From assembly GCF_964186625.1 (NCBI RefSeq), contig NZ_OZ075108.1, positions 62,001-126,000 of the forward strand: a DNA stretch of 64,000 bases, written 5' to 3'. The DNA is from Asticcacaulis sp. MM231 (GTDB lineage: Bacteria; Pseudomonadota; Alphaproteobacteria; Caulobacterales; Caulobacteraceae). Below, in pieces: positions 37,746 to 47,321 of this stretch (its first letter is position 1; each line of letters begins with the position of its first letter). The notes below the pieces were generated by a model that was not told the origin of the DNA, searched no databases, and saw only the letters and a list, made by a program, of their open reading frames with translations. The translations under genes and the position numbers were made by a program.

Positions 37746-38408
37746 CTACAGTTTAGCGCGCAGGAAAGCCATCATGCGTGTCCATGACAGCTCAGCCGCT
37801 TCCGGATCATAGACCTCAGGCCGCGTCTTGTTGAAGAACGCGTGATCCGCCTCATAGCCGTAGATTTCCGGCGCATGGCCGGCCTTCGTCATCGAGGCCT
37901 CGATATCGGCCACCACGGCCGGCGTCACCCAATCGTCCTTCGTGCCGAAATGGCCCTGGAACGGCACCTTGATATCGGCTGGATCGGCGAACGCTTTCGG
38001 CGGCACGCCGTAGTAGCACACCCCCGCCTTGAAGCCTTCGAGGCGTGCGGTGGCAGCGATGGTCAGGGCGCCGCCCATGCAGAAGCCCATGACGGCGACG
38101 GACGGATTAATCGCTTTCAGATAGTCGAGCGCCGCCGCGATATCCTGATGGACCGCGCCCGGAAAATCGAGGCCGTTCATCAGGTGGCTGGCCTCGTCGG
38201 CATCCTTGGTGATGCGGCCATGATAAAGATCAGGCGCCAAAGCATTGAAGCCTTCGAACTCGAAGCGATCGACGATCGACTTGATGTGGTCGTTCAGACC
38301 CCACCATTCCTGAATGACGATGACGCTCGGCTTGCTCTTGTCGATATCGGAGAGGTAAGCGTCGAGATGGCCGCCATCGGCGCGATTGAGGGTGATCATG
38401 CGGCCCAT
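37746..38408 (-). CDS. dienelactone hydrolase family protein
   Basis: The 220-aa alpha/beta hydrolase shows the DLH pattern: IVIQEWWGLNDHIKSIVDRF, ALAPDLYHGRITKDADEA, the nucleophile cysteine in VMGFCMGGAL, the acid in GTKDDWVTPAVV and the His in YEADHAFFNKTRP. DLH enzymes open lactone rings in haloaromatic breakdown, but most genomic homologues have no known substrate, and no aromatic pathway genes are nearby. The start MGRMITLNRADG fits; the next Met is an alternative. Confidence 0.9.
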   Translation of the reverse strand: MGRMITLNRADGGHLDAYLSDIDKSKPSVIVIQEWWGLNDHIKSIVDRFEFEGFNALAPDLYHGRITKDADEASHLMNGLDFPGAVHQDIAAALDYLKAINPSVAVMGFCMGGALTIAATARLEGFKAGVCYYGVPPKAFADPADIKVPFQGHFGTKDDWVTPAVVADIEASMTKAGHAPEIYGYEADHAFFNKTRPEVYDPEAAELSWTRMMAFLRAKL

Positions 38409-38453
38409 GCAGGGTCTCCTAGAAGCTTGTGGTGGGGTATATATAGGCCGGAT

Positions 38454-39086
38454 CTAAGCGTGCGCAAACCCGCCGGCCTGCCACAAAGCGATTTCCCTGT
38501 GCAGATTGTCACGCGCCACGGTTTCACGTCCGGCAAATTCCGGCGTGAGGAAAAGAGAGTTGCGCGTAAGCGTCGGCTGGAGGAACAGCGCCACGCGGCC
38601 CGCCGCATAGGCGTCATGACCATAGACCGGCAGATATTCGCGATAGACGCCCTCGGCATAGGCGCGATAAGCCGGCCAGTCCGCGCTCAGGATCGACATG
38701 TCGATATCGAGCAGCAGGTTGGTATCCGGATCAGATGTGGCGGTGTGATGTTGCGTCGCCACGATCATGGCGCCGGCGCGTTCGGTATCGATATCGGGCA
38801 GAAGCTCGCGCATCAGGTCAGCGCTGCGCGCCTCGTTATCCTGCCGTGACGCATCATAAATGATATCGTGAAAAAACAGGGCCAGCAGCACGGTATCGGG
38901 CATCTGGAGATGTTCGCGCAGGCGTTCGGCATGGGCCACCACAGCGCTGATGTGAGCAAGTGTATGATAGTGGCGATGCGGTTCGCCATAGGCAGACACC
39001 AGAACCTGCCAGACCGGATGACGGCGTGCGCTTTCTACGCCCAGCCGTTCACACAGATCCAGCCAGGTGGTTTCCAGAGTCATCAT
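38454..39086 (-). CDS. HD-domain predicted metal-dependent phosphohydrolase
   Basis: A 210-aa protein of the group annotated as predicted metal-dependent HD superfamily phosphohydrolases. Metal ligands appear in HRHYHTLAHISAVVAHAERL and FFHDIIYDASRQDNEARSAD, with a further IVATQHHTA and LLDIDMSILSADW. These patterns are highly conserved, yet no substrate is known. It is single on the minus strand with a heterogeneous 370-base gap upstream. The second Met is an equally likely start. Confidence 0.85.
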   Translation of the reverse strand: MMTLETTWLDLCERLGVESARRHPVWQVLVSAYGEPHRHYHTLAHISAVVAHAERLREHLQMPDTVLLALFFHDIIYDASRQDNEARSADLMRELLPDIDTERAGAMIVATQHHTATSDPDTNLLLDIDMSILSADWPAYRAYAEGVYREYLPVYGHDAYAAGRVALFLQPTLTRNSLFLTPEFAGRETVARDNLHREIALWQAGGFAHA

Positions 39087-39176
39087 GCCGGAGTCAGAGC
39101 CATCACCGTATCGAGCAGGCCGATTGCGGCATATCGCGATACCATCGGTCGCTTGAAGGGGTAAGATGTCAGAGTT

Positions 39177-39320
39177 TTAGCGGGCCGATGGCTGGCGCTG
39201 TGTATCCGCGTAAGCGCGGTTACGTGGCGTCGCCATGGCCGAGACGAAGGCGGCGGCACATTGCGCCGGCGCACAACTGCGGGCGGCGGAAATCCAGTTT
39301 ACGGCGTCGATCTTTTGCAT
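39177..39320 (-). CDS. possible small protein, 47 aa
   Basis: An ATG at 39320 preceded by GAGG at good spacing opens a 47-codon frame: MQKIDAVNWISAARSCAPAQ followed by CAAAFVSAMATPRNRAYAD. Two Cys five residues apart lie near the N-terminus. I do not recognise it. It lies in the 370-base gap between the HD-domain gene and the AAA ATPase gene. It may be a real short protein or chance. Confidence 0.35.
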   Translation of the reverse strand: MQKIDAVNWISAARSCAPAQCAAAFVSAMATPRNRAYADTQRQPSAR

Positions 39321-39455
39321 AGGCTATCCTCTACTCACGCAATCGGACGGGTCTGTGCCTGCCCTTATTATGAACCTGTCATCTGGTTATAGCCGATAAT
39401 TATCAAGATTCGATGATGAAGACCTGAATCAGGCGTTAACCCTGATCACAAGTGA

Positions 39456-40625
39456 TCACCGCGCCGGCCATTCCCAGGTGGGTCGTTCCAATGTCTGCAT
39501 GTCGTGATCGCGGATAACGGTTTCGCCCAACTCCTTTTCCAGCAGAATGCGCCGAGTGGGCGCGGCCGCTTCCAGAGCCGCCACGAGTTCCGGCGCGTGC
39601 GAAACAACAATCACCTGCGACCGTCTGGAAGCATTAGCAATCAGGCGACCGAGCGGCGCCAGCAAATTCGGATGCAGGCTCATCTCCGGTTCGTTCAACA
39701 CCATCAGGGACGGTGGGCGTGGCGACAGCAGGGCGGCGATCAGCAGCAGATAGCGCAAAGTACCGTCGGATAACTCAGCCGTTTTCAACGGGCGCAAGAG
39801 ACCCGTCTGGCGCATGACGATCTCGACATAAGCGCCGGCGAATTCGACCTCAATCCGCGATCCCGGGAAGGCATCGTCAACAGCCTCAGTCATATCTTCG
39901 ACGGCCCCGACGGACCGGATGGTTTCAATAGCGGCCGCCAGGTCGTGGCCATCGCTGGCGAGCACGGGCGAATGGGTGCCGATCTGCGGCTGACGCAACG
40001 GCGCCTCGCGGTCGGTACGGAAGTGATCGTAAAATCGCCAGTTGCGCATGCTTTCCCGCACCAGCAAAAGTTCCGCGCCTTCGCGGGGATCGCTGCCATG
40101 CGTCATCAGACTATCGAAGGGCGACAGATTGGTCAGGGCCTCCTGCCAGATATTGGCCTTGTCACGCACCTGAATGAGTGGGCCCTTGCGTTTGGCGATT
40201 TCATTGCGCGGGCTTAAGATTTGCCCCAGCCACAGGCTTTCGGACTTTATATGCGGATCGTGCGGGAAAACCGAGGTCAGCGGTGGCGGCAGGCCCAAAT
40301 CGATCGCATAGCCGTAGTCTTCCGACGTAAAACCCAGCTTAAGACTGACCGGGTGCTTGCGCACCGTGCCCTGAATGGCGTGTTCACCGCTTTTCATGCT
40401 GCGAGAGAACTGTTCGGGACCTGCCCAAAGCGTCGAATCCAGTCCGCCTTCGGAGGCAATCGAGCGAACAATCCCGCCATGGGCGATCTCCGCCAGCAGG
40501 CGCAAGGCACGATAAAGGCTCGACTTGCCGGAGCCATTGGCGCCGGTCACCACATTGAGCATATCCAGTTCCAGCCGCACATCGCGCAGCGAACGGTAAC
40601 CAGAGATGGCCAGGGTGGTGATCAT
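39456..40625 (-). CDS. RecF/OLD-like AAA ATPase
   Basis: A 389-aa SMC-like ATPase. MITTLAISGYRSLRDVRLEL and NVVTGANGSGKSSLYRALRL give the N-terminal strand and Walker A. The signature is ELSDGTLRYLLLIAALLSPR and Walker B is PSLMVLNEPEMSLHPNLL, then VIVVSHAPELVAAL. The Asp usually seen in Walker B is Asn, as is common in this family of lone proteins. Such proteins are linked to DNA repair or defence, but no partner nuclease gene is adjacent. It stands alone just after tRNA-Ala. Confidence 0.88.
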   Translation of the reverse strand: MITTLAISGYRSLRDVRLELDMLNVVTGANGSGKSSLYRALRLLAEIAHGGIVRSIASEGGLDSTLWAGPEQFSRSMKSGEHAIQGTVRKHPVSLKLGFTSEDYGYAIDLGLPPPLTSVFPHDPHIKSESLWLGQILSPRNEIAKRKGPLIQVRDKANIWQEALTNLSPFDSLMTHGSDPREGAELLLVRESMRNWRFYDHFRTDREAPLRQPQIGTHSPVLASDGHDLAAAIETIRSVGAVEDMTEAVDDAFPGSRIEVEFAGAYVEIVMRQTGLLRPLKTAELSDGTLRYLLLIAALLSPRPPSLMVLNEPEMSLHPNLLAPLGRLIANASRRSQVIVVSHAPELVAALEAAAPTRRILLEKELGETVIRDHDMQTLERPTWEWPAR

Positions 40626-40863
40626 GGCTCAGCTTATGGGCCGCACATGCGCTTGGCAAGATATGCAGGAACGCAGGCACCCGATTTCACCCTGCCGCAA
40701 CGTCCGGCCAAAAGCTACCGCCCGGCCTTACGCGTACCGACAAGATGCCCTGAATCAAAGCGGGATCTTTTGTCTGGGCCACACCGTCAGCGCTTAGACG
40801 GCGCAGGCTATATGCTTGATTTTGAATTGGAAAAGCCCGCGTCCTTTAGGGAACCGGCTTTAT

Positions 40864-40939
<76 letters not shown>

Positions 40940-41080
40940 ATCTTTAGGATGGCATCGAATGGGTTGCCCCGTCCGAGGCGGCGACTTCTAGTTCAGGGTT
41001 CGCGGGGACGCAAGCCCTTTTGCGAACTTTTTTGAACTTTTTCACAGGCATGACGCACAGACCCGACACAGGCCTAAAAA

Positions 41081-41108
41081 AAACCCGCCGGATCGCGCCG
41101 GCGGGTTT
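41081..41108 (-). terminator. terminator after the FYDLN-acid gene
   Basis: AAACCCGCCGG and CCGGCGGGTTT form an 11-bp stem; on the minus strand it is followed by TTTTT. It starts six bases past the stop of the gene at 41114. Confidence 0.85.
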
Positions 41109-41113
41109 GATAT

Positions 41114-41605
41114 TTAGCGGTCGTCGTCTTCTTCGCCGGGCAGGCCGTCGATTTCTTCGTCGAAATCGGCGTCATCCTCGTCTTCGAGGAACGGCACGTC
41201 GTCGGCGTCATCGTCGACCAGTTCGGCGTCTTCGATATCCATATCGACGCTATCGGGCGTACCGACACGGGCCGGATCGGCCGGATCGAGGTCTTCGTCT
41301 TCGTCCACCAGCAGCGGATCGTCGGCAACCACCTGATCGATTTCCGGCGTGATGATTTCGGGCTCTTCGTCCTCATCTTCCTCTTCAGCCGCCGCCTTTG
41401 CCTTGGCCAGATCTTCGGTTTCCTCGTCCGTATCTTCATAATCGGTCGGGGCGGTGCGGACACGCGAGCGGCGCGTGCGGACGACTTCTTCCTGGTCGAA
41501 CTCGAACTCGCAACGCGGGCAGTGCGCCGGGTGCTTGTTCAGGTCGTAGAATTTTGCCGTGCAGTTCGGGCAAACTTGTTTGGTGCCTAAGGCAGGATCA
41601 GCCAC
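41114..41605 (-). CDS. FYDLN acid domain protein (TIGR02300 family)
   Basis: A 163-aa protein with an N-terminal zinc-ribbon-like part (KQVCPNCTAKFYDLNKHPAH then CPRCEFEF: two CxxC pairs around the FYDLN motif) and a long, very acidic Asp/Glu tail. The family is confined to alphaproteobacteria and has no known role. The composition suggests a nucleic-acid- or ribosome-linked factor, but that is speculation. It sits next to tRNA-Ala and divergent from aroA, a common order in this group. Confidence 0.93.
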   Translation of the reverse strand: MADPALGTKQVCPNCTAKFYDLNKHPAHCPRCEFEFDQEEVVRTRRSRVRTAPTDYEDTDEETEDLAKAKAAAEEEDEDEEPEIITPEIDQVVADDPLLVDEDEDLDPADPARVGTPDSVDMDIEDAELVDDDADDVPFLEDEDDADFDEEIDGLPGEEDDDR

Positions 41606-41847
41606 GAGAATTCCTTTAAGTGAGGTTTGGGCTTGGGTTTAGTCAGGCTTTGAAAAAAGCTTTTGATGGGCTCCCTTGCCACTAGATAGGCTTCCTGTCA
41701 AAACCTTAAATCCCACCCTGGCTAATTTTTATGGCTCTTTTTCGCTTCCCGAAACAGAGCTTATGCACAGGTCATTGCGCCGCATAGCGGGTCTCTGATC
41801 GTAAAATGGTGATTGTGCATCGCCGGTTATTTGCTAGTAAGCGCGTC

Positions 41848-43137
41848 ATGACAGCTCATCAGACACCCGCTCAGGCCAGCGCCGTAAGGCTTGTGCCGCA
41901 AAAAACCGGCGCACCCGCAGGGCTTGCTGGTCAAATCGCCCTGCCCGGATCGAAGTCGATCACCAACCGGGTGTTGCTGATCGCCGCCCTAGCTCAAGGC
42001 AAAAGCCACATCAGCGGCGCACTCAAAAGCGACGACACCACCTATATGGCGCAGGCCTTACGTCAGCTTGGCGTAACGGTCGAGGATGCCGGCGACACCG
42101 ATTTCGTGGTAACAAGCACCGGCACGCTGACGCCTTCACAAGCGCCGCTTTTTCTCGGCAATGCCGGCACAGCCGTGCGCTTCCTGACGGCAGCGGCGGC
42201 CAATATCAAGGGCACGACCGTCCTCACCGGCGATGCGCATATGCAGAAACGGCCGATCGCACCCTTGGTGGAAGCCCTCAACGCGGCCGGAGTTACCGCC
42301 ACGGCCCCGACCGGCTGCCCGCCGGTGACGGTGTCGAGCGAAGGCGGCTTCGGCAAGCGTGCCATCGATGTCGATGCCAGCCTGTCGAGCCAGTATGTCT
42401 CGGCGCTGATGATGGCCGGGACCAAGGGCGACGCGCCTTTCTCCTTGCGCGTAAAAGATGGCGACATCGGTGCACGCGGCTATATCGATATCACGCTGGC
42501 GTGCATGAAGGCGTTCGGCGCCAACATCACGCAAAAGGCCCCCTTGAGCTGGGACATCGCCAACACGCCCTATGCGGCGCGCGACTATTGGGTGGAGCCC
42601 GACGCCAGTGCCGCCACCTACATCTGGGGCATCAATGCGCTGCTGGACACAGCTATCGACATCGGCATTGCGCCGGAAGTCATGATGCAACCAGACGCCA
42701 AGGCCTATGACTTTATAAAGCAGTTCCCTAATTTGCCGGCGGTTATCGACGGCAGTCAGATGCAGGACGCCATCCCGACCATCGCCGTCCTGGCCGCCTT
42801 TAACAACCATCCGGTCCGTTTTGTCGGCATCGCCAATCTGCGCGTCAAGGAATGCGACCGCATCAACGCCGTGGCCACCGAACTGAACCGCATCCAGCCC
42901 GGTCTGGCGGAGGAAATCGGCGACGATCTGCTGGTCACGCCCGATCGCAGCCTGATCGGCCGCACGGTCAAGGCCGATATCCATACCTATCACGATCACC
43001 GCATCGCCATGGCTTTCGCGCAAGCCGCCTTGGTGATCGACGGCATCCGCATCCTCGATCCGGGCTGCACCGCCAAGACCTATCCCGGCTACTGGCGTGA
43101 CCTGCAAAGCATCGGCGTTGAGATGACGTTCGAATGA
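41848..43137 (+). CDS. aroA: 3-phosphoshikimate 1-carboxyvinyltransferase (EPSP synthase)
   Basis: EPSP synthase joins phosphoenolpyruvate to shikimate-3-phosphate. The 429-aa product has LPGSKSITNRVLLIAALAQG at the N-terminus, the PEP site GNAGTAVRFLTAAAA, ISGALKSDDTTYM, and C-terminal RVKECDRINAVATEL and HDHRIAMAFA. Gly in GNAGTAVR (position equivalent to 96) is kept, the arrangement seen in class I-like enzymes. The ATG at 41848 is preferred over the open frame start at 41806. It overlaps cmk by four bases (ATGA), implying coupled translation. Confidence 0.96.
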   Translation: MTAHQTPAQASAVRLVPQKTGAPAGLAGQIALPGSKSITNRVLLIAALAQGKSHISGALKSDDTTYMAQALRQLGVTVEDAGDTDFVVTSTGTLTPSQAPLFLGNAGTAVRFLTAAAANIKGTTVLTGDAHMQKRPIAPLVEALNAAGVTATAPTGCPPVTVSSEGGFGKRAIDVDASLSSQYVSALMMAGTKGDAPFSLRVKDGDIGARGYIDITLACMKAFGANITQKAPLSWDIANTPYAARDYWVEPDASAATYIWGINALLDTAIDIGIAPEVMMQPDAKAYDFIKQFPNLPAVIDGSQMQDAIPTIAVLAAFNNHPVRFVGIANLRVKECDRINAVATELNRIQPGLAEEIGDDLLVTPDRSLIGRTVKADIHTYHDHRIAMAFAQAALVIDGIRILDPGCTAKTYPGYWRDLQSIGVEMTFE

Positions 43138-43748
43138 CCAAGCCCCTCCTCATCGCCTTCGATGGCCCGGCCGCTTCCGGCAAGGGCACGCTCGCCTCGG
43201 TGATCGCCGCTGATTACGGCCTGCCATTTCTCGATACGGGGCTTTTATATCGCGCCGCCGGTCATCTGGCGCATGTCCGTCATATCGATCCCGTCCTTGC
43301 CGCCACCCTGATCGACGCCGAAACCCTGGCCGATGAGGCCCTGCGCGGCCGAGACGCCGGCGAGCGCGCTTCACAAGTGGCCGCCATTCCGGAAGTCCGC
43401 GCCGCCCTCTTCACATACCAGCAGAACTTCGCCAACCAGCCCGCGGGCGCCGTGCTCGATGGCCGCGATATCGGCACCGTCATCGCGCCCCACGCCACGG
43501 TCAAGCTCTTCGTGACCGCCGCACCTGAAGTGCGCGCCCACAGGCGCTGGCTGCAACTGGTCAAACTCAATCCGGACCTTAGCGAGGCCGAGGTTTTGAG
43601 CGATATCCGCATCCGTGATGAGCGTGATTCGTCGCGGTCAAGCGCCCCTTTGGAAAAAGCCACAGATGCGCTCTTGCTAGATACCTCCGACTTGGGTATA
43701 GAAGCCGCCATCGCAACTGCGCGATCCCTTGTGAAAAGCCGTCTGTGA
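43134..43748 (+). CDS. cmk: cytidylate kinase
   Basis: Cmk phosphorylates CMP and dCMP. The 204-aa product begins MTKPLLIAFDGPAASGKGTL with the P-loop GPAASGKG, followed by DTGLLYRAAGHLA, VLDGRDIGTVIAPHATVKLF (substrate binding) and RIRDERDSSRSSAPLEKATD (the lid region). It is a little shorter than the E. coli enzyme, as alphaproteobacterial ones are. It is coupled to aroA and followed by rpsA, the classical order. Confidence 0.96.
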   Translation: MTKPLLIAFDGPAASGKGTLASVIAADYGLPFLDTGLLYRAAGHLAHVRHIDPVLAATLIDAETLADEALRGRDAGERASQVAAIPEVRAALFTYQQNFANQPAGAVLDGRDIGTVIAPHATVKLFVTAAPEVRAHRRWLQLVKLNPDLSEAEVLSDIRIRDERDSSRSSAPLEKATDALLLDTSDLGIEAAIATARSLVKSRL

Positions 43749-43986
43749 CGCTCGACAGAGCGTTAAATCCAACAGCGGTTTTATTAGAGGCAACACACGG
43801 GACGTCTTCGGAGCTTTCGAGCTTGTGGTTCACATCTTGGGGCCCGCCTTATGGCTGCCTCCCAAACCCAAACTTCACAAAATCCAAAGCCGCACCCCCG
43901 CGCCCTTTCCCCGTCGAACGCCACGGCCTCAACGTCGTTTTCGGGATATGAAAGACGGGACACGCGCTAACCAACAAAGAGACTTT

Positions 43987-45678
43987 ATGAGCGAATACAA
44001 TCCGTCGCGCGACGATTTTGCCGCCCTGCTTGACGAATCCATGCACGGCCGCGACATGCTTGAAGGCCAGGTCATTCACGGCCTCGTCGTCGCCGTCGAA
44101 AAAGAATACGTTATGGTCGATGTCGGTCTGAAGACCGAAGGCCGTATCTCCCTGAAGGAATTCGGCCTCGCTGACGGCCAGACCCTGAAGGTCGGCGACA
44201 CCGTCGAGGTTTACCTTGAGCGCGTCGAAAACGCCATGGGCGAAGCGGTCATCAGCCGCGAGAAGGCCCGCCGTGAAGAAGCCTGGACCCGTCTTGAAGT
44301 TATCTTCAACAAGGGCGAGCCTGTCATGGGTACGATCGTTGGTCGCGTTAAGGGCGGCTTCACGGTTGATATGGACGGCGCTTCGGGCTTCCTGCCCGGC
44401 AGCCAAGTCGACATCCGCCCCGTGCGCGACGTCGCTCCGCTGATGAACAAGGAACAGCCGTTCGCCATCCTGAAGATGGACCGTCCGCGCGGCAATATCG
44501 TCGTGTCGCGTCGCGCCATCCTTGAAGAAGCCCGTGCCGAACAACGCACCGAGCTGGTCGGCCAACTGGCCGAAGGCGAAATCCGTGACGGCGTCGTCAA
44601 GAACATCACCGATTACGGTGCGTTCGTTGACCTCGGCGGCATCGATGGCCTGCTGCACGTGACCGACATGTCGTGGAAGCGCGTGTCGCATCCGTCGCAA
44701 GTCCTCAACGTCGGCGACGCTGTCAAGGTTCAGATCATCAAGATCAACCCCGATACGCAACGCATCAGCCTCGGCATGAAGCAACTGCAGTCCGATCCGT
44801 GGGATGGTGTTGACCTGAAGTATCCGGTCGGCGGCAAGTTCTCCGGTCGCATCACCAACATCACTGACTACGGCGCATTCGTCGAACTCGAGTCGGGCGT
44901 TGAAGGTCTGGTGCACGTTTCGGAAATGTCGTGGACCAAGAAGAACGTCCATCCGGGCAAAATCGTCTCCACTTCGCAAGAAGTTGAAGTCGTCGTGCTC
45001 GAAGTCGACGCCTCCAAGCGCCGCGTGTCGCTCGGCCTGAAGCAAGCCCAGAACAACCCCTGGGACGACTTCCTCAGCGCCCATCCGGTCGGTTCCACCA
45101 TCGAAGGCGAAGTCAAGAACGCCACCGAATTCGGCCTGTTCATCGGCTTCGAAAACGAAATCGACGGCATGGTCCACCTGTCGGACCTCGACTGGAACGT
45201 TCCGGGCGAAGAAGCCATCGCCAAGTACAAGAAGGGCGATGTCGTCAAGTCCAAGGTTCTGGACGTCGACGTGGAAAAGGAACGCATCTCGCTGGGCATC
45301 AAGCAGCTCGGCAGCGATCCGATGACCGGCGACACCTACAAGAAGGGTCAGAACATCACTGTGACCGTCACGGAAGTCACCACCGGTGGCATCGAAGTGA
45401 AGTTCGGTGAAGATGACGCGCCTATGTCGGCCTTCATCCGCAAGTCCGACCTGTCGCGTGACCGCAACGAGCAGCGCGTTGAGCGTTATGCCGTCGGCGA
45501 TCGCATCGACGCCCAGGTGACCAACATCGACAAGGCGGCCCGCAAGGTCTCCGTTTCGATCAAGGCTCTGGAAATGGCCTCCGAAAAGGAAGCTATCGAA
45601 CAGTACGGTTCGCAGGATTCGGGCGCTTCGCTCGGTGATATCCTCGGCGCCGCTCTGCGCGGTAAGCAAAAGTCCTAA
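43987..45678 (+). CDS. rpsA: 30S ribosomal protein S1
   Basis: S1 unwinds and positions mRNA on the 30S subunit. The 563-aa product holds six S1 OB-fold repeats, seen as recurring [40 protein letters not shown] and [20 protein letters not shown] with V-L-I/D-Q-R-ISLG linkers between. The ATG at 43987 ([15 protein letters not shown]) is the family start; the open frame begins earlier but lacks homology. A 238-base leader separates it from cmk. S1 often represses its own mRNA, but no structure is clear here. The reverse-strand frame is a shadow. Confidence 0.97.
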   Translation: MSEYNPSRDDFAALLDESMHGRDMLEGQVIHGLVVAVEKEYVMVDVGLKTEGRISLKEFGLADGQTLKVGDTVEVYLERVENAMGEAVISREKARREEAWTRLEVIFNKGEPVMGTIVGRVKGGFTVDMDGASGFLPGSQVDIRPVRDVAPLMNKEQPFAILKMDRPRGNIVVSRRAILEEARAEQRTELVGQLAEGEIRDGVVKNITDYGAFVDLGGIDGLLHVTDMSWKRVSHPSQVLNVGDAVKVQIIKINPDTQRISLGMKQLQSDPWDGVDLKYPVGGKFSGRITNITDYGAFVELESGVEGLVHVSEMSWTKKNVHPGKIVSTSQEVEVVVLEVDASKRRVSLGLKQAQNNPWDDFLSAHPVGSTIEGEVKNATEFGLFIGFENEIDGMVHLSDLDWNVPGEEAIAKYKKGDVVKSKVLDVDVEKERISLGIKQLGSDPMTGDTYKKGQNITVTVTEVTTGGIEVKFGEDDAPMSAFIRKSDLSRDRNEQRVERYAVGDRIDAQVTNIDKAARKVSVSIKALEMASEKEAIEQYGSQDSGASLGDILGAALRGKQKS

Positions 45679-45758
45679 CCAGGGTCGTAACGACCCTGGA
45701 CCCGGAATCGTGACAGCGTTTTAGTCGCTTGAACGGCAAGGGTCAGAATCCAAAATTA

Positions 45759-45791
45759 AGCCGGAGTCTCGCAAGGGGCTCCGGCTTTTTT
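45759..45791 (+). terminator. terminator downstream of rpsA
   Basis: AGCCGGAG and CTCCGGCT with a 12-base loop, followed by TTTTT. It lies 80 bases past rpsA. Confidence 0.8.
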
Positions 45792-45891
45792 GTGCCCGCT
45801 ACATACCGGCAGCATCCGTTTTGGCCTGTTGCCGCTGCCATGTTTTTGTCAGCGCACTGGCACAGTGTCGGCATCCACAAGGAGGTTAAAC

Positions 45892-46290
45892 ATGTCCCTG
45901 CCCAATTTGGTTCACGGTGTCATTCCGTACCTGACCGTCATAGGCGCCGCCAAGGCGATCGATTTCTACAAAACGGCCTTCGGCGCTGTAGAGCATGATC
46001 GCCGCCCGACCGAAGACGGCCGCCTGATGCACGGACATCTTGAAATCAATAACGGCTCGCTGATGCTGTCCGACGCCTTTCCCGAACACGGCTATCCGCA
46101 CCAGCCCTCCACCAGCTTCACCATGACCCTGATGGTCGAAGACGCTCAAGCGTGGTGGGACCGCGCCGTCGCCGCCGGCTGCGAGATCAGGATGCCGCTC
46201 GATGTCCAGTTCTGGGGCGACACCTACGGACAACTCACCGATCCGTTCGGCGTCGGCTGGGCCATCAACCAACCCGCCGCCAAAGCGTAA
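45892..46290 (+). CDS. VOC family protein (PhnB-like glyoxalase fold)
   Basis: A 132-aa vicinal-oxygen-chelate protein. MSLPNLVHGVIPYLTVIGAA and KAIDFYKTAFGAVEHDRRPT begin the first beta-alpha-beta unit, LMLSDAFPEHGYPH carries the PhnB-type loop, and FWGDTYGQLTDPFGVGWAIN ends it. AAGGAGG precedes the ATG at 45892; the longer frame upstream is ignored. PhnB-like proteins have no confirmed reaction in most genomes. It is a single gene with a terminator 60 bases past its stop. Confidence 0.88.
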   Translation: MSLPNLVHGVIPYLTVIGAAKAIDFYKTAFGAVEHDRRPTEDGRLMHGHLEINNGSLMLSDAFPEHGYPHQPSTSFTMTLMVEDAQAWWDRAVAAGCEIRMPLDVQFWGDTYGQLTDPFGVGWAINQPAAKA

Positions 46291-46352
46291 AGTGCGTACC
46301 GCGCCTCTATCATATGCTGCAACACGGTAAAGTGACCGGATTTCGCCTAACC

Positions 46353-46401
46353 CCCCGTGGCGTAAGGTTTTTTTAAAAACCGACGAACCACGGGGTTTTT
46401 T
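46353..46401 (+). terminator. terminator downstream of the VOC gene
   Basis: CCCCGTGG (46353-46360) pairs with CCACGGGG (46388-46395), with a T-run after it and an inner A/T stem in the loop. Confidence 0.75.
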
Positions 46402-46472
46402 ATGATACCGGTTCCCTCAAAGCCCGGTGCGTGAGTAAGGAAATTCCCTGCTGGTTGAAAAAAATGTGTCAA

Positions 46473-46486
46473 TGGTAGCGCTACCA
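46473..46486. promoter_or_regulatory. LacI-type operator upstream of ihfB
   Basis: TGGTAGCGCTACCA is a perfect 14-bp palindrome with the CG centre typical of LacI-family operators in alphaproteobacteria. It lies 87 bases before the ihfB ATG. The family assignment is by resemblance only. Confidence 0.6.
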
Positions 46487-46572
46487 ACACGTTAATTTAT
46501 ATCCAACCCCTTGAACTCATTTTCATTTTCAGACATGCTCGTTTCTCCGGTCAAACCTGATGGGGGAGAGCA

Positions 46573-46869
46573 ATGCTGAAATCAGAACTCATTGAGCGCT
46601 TGGCTTCCGAATATCCGCACCTGACGCAAAAAGACGTCGAGCGCGCGGTCAATCTCATTCTGGAATCCATGATCACCACGCTTGAAAAAGGTGGTCGCGT
46701 CGAGTTGCGCGGTTTTGGCGCCCTGTCTGTCCGCTCCCGCCCTGCCCGCGCCGGACGCAATCCGCGCACTGGTGAATCCGTCAAGGTGCCGGCAAAGCAT
46801 GTGCCCTTCTTCAAGAGCGGCAAGGAACTGCGCGAACGCCTGAACCTCTCCGGCGACGACAACGGCTAA
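46573..46869 (+). CDS. ihfB: integration host factor subunit beta
   Basis: IHF bends DNA at specific sites and is used by sigma-54 promoters and cell-cycle genes. The 98-aa product starts [20 protein letters not shown] and has the beta-arm [22 protein letters not shown]-type signature followed by [33 protein letters not shown] and the RNPRTGE sequence fit IhfB rather than HU. It lies downstream of rpsA, the normal alphaproteobacterial location, after one intervening gene. Confidence 0.93.
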   Translation: MLKSELIERLASEYPHLTQKDVERAVNLILESMITTLEKGGRVELRGFGALSVRSRPARAGRNPRTGESVKVPAKHVPFFKSGKELRERLNLSGDDNG

Positions 46870-46884
46870 GCGAAAGGCCTGACC

Positions 46885-47289
46885 ATGAGCATCGCCTCTG
46901 AATTCAAAACTTTCCTCATGCGCGGCAATGTTATCGACCTGGCAGTCGGTGTGGTCATCGGCGGCGCGTTCGGCAAGATCGTTACCTCGCTGGTCGATAA
47001 CATCATCATGCCGCCGATAGGCTTCATCACCGGCGGCGTCGATTTTTCCAATCTCAAGCTGATCCTGAAGCCTGCCGACGTGGCGACCAAGACGGCGGAA
47101 GTCGCTATCTCCTATGGCGCCTTCATCAATACCATCATCCAGTTCCTGATCATCGGCACCGCCATCTTCCTGGTGGTCAAGGCCATCAACCGTCTGATGC
47201 CGCCCCCGCCCGCCGCCGATCCGGCGCCGGCGGGGCCATCGCAGGAAGAGCTGCTGGCCGCCATTCTGGCCGAACTGAAAAAGACATAA
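46885..47289 (+). CDS. mscL: large-conductance mechanosensitive channel
   Basis: MscL opens a large pore under osmotic shock. The 134-aa product has [20 protein letters not shown] and [20 protein letters not shown] (TM1 and loop), then [20 protein letters not shown] (TM2) and a charged helical C-terminus with a Pro-rich linker ([12 protein letters not shown]). The start MSIASEFK at 46885 is the family form. It follows ihfB by 15 bases, so co-transcription is likely. Confidence 0.96.
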   Translation: MSIASEFKTFLMRGNVIDLAVGVVIGGAFGKIVTSLVDNIIMPPIGFITGGVDFSNLKLILKPADVATKTAEVAISYGAFINTIIQFLIIGTAIFLVVKAINRLMPPPPAADPAPAGPSQEELLAAILAELKKT

Positions 47290-47294
47290 TAAAA

Positions 47295-47320
47295 AGCCGG
47301 GGCGATGCTCCGGCTTTTTT
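47295..47320 (+). terminator. terminator after mscL
   Basis: AGCCGGGGC-gat-GCTCCGGCT (one G-U) followed by TTTTTT. It separates mscL from the convergent glucokinase-like gene. Confidence 0.85.
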
Positions 47321-47321
47321 A

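Noticed and set aside
39456..40625. AAA ATPase as part of an anti-phage defence system
   Set aside because: No nuclease, TOPRIM or other effector gene is adjacent; neighbours are tRNA-Ala and housekeeping genes.
43849..45669. 606-codon frame antisense to rpsA
   Set aside because: A shadow of the S1 repeats; its repeated content mirrors the S1 domains.
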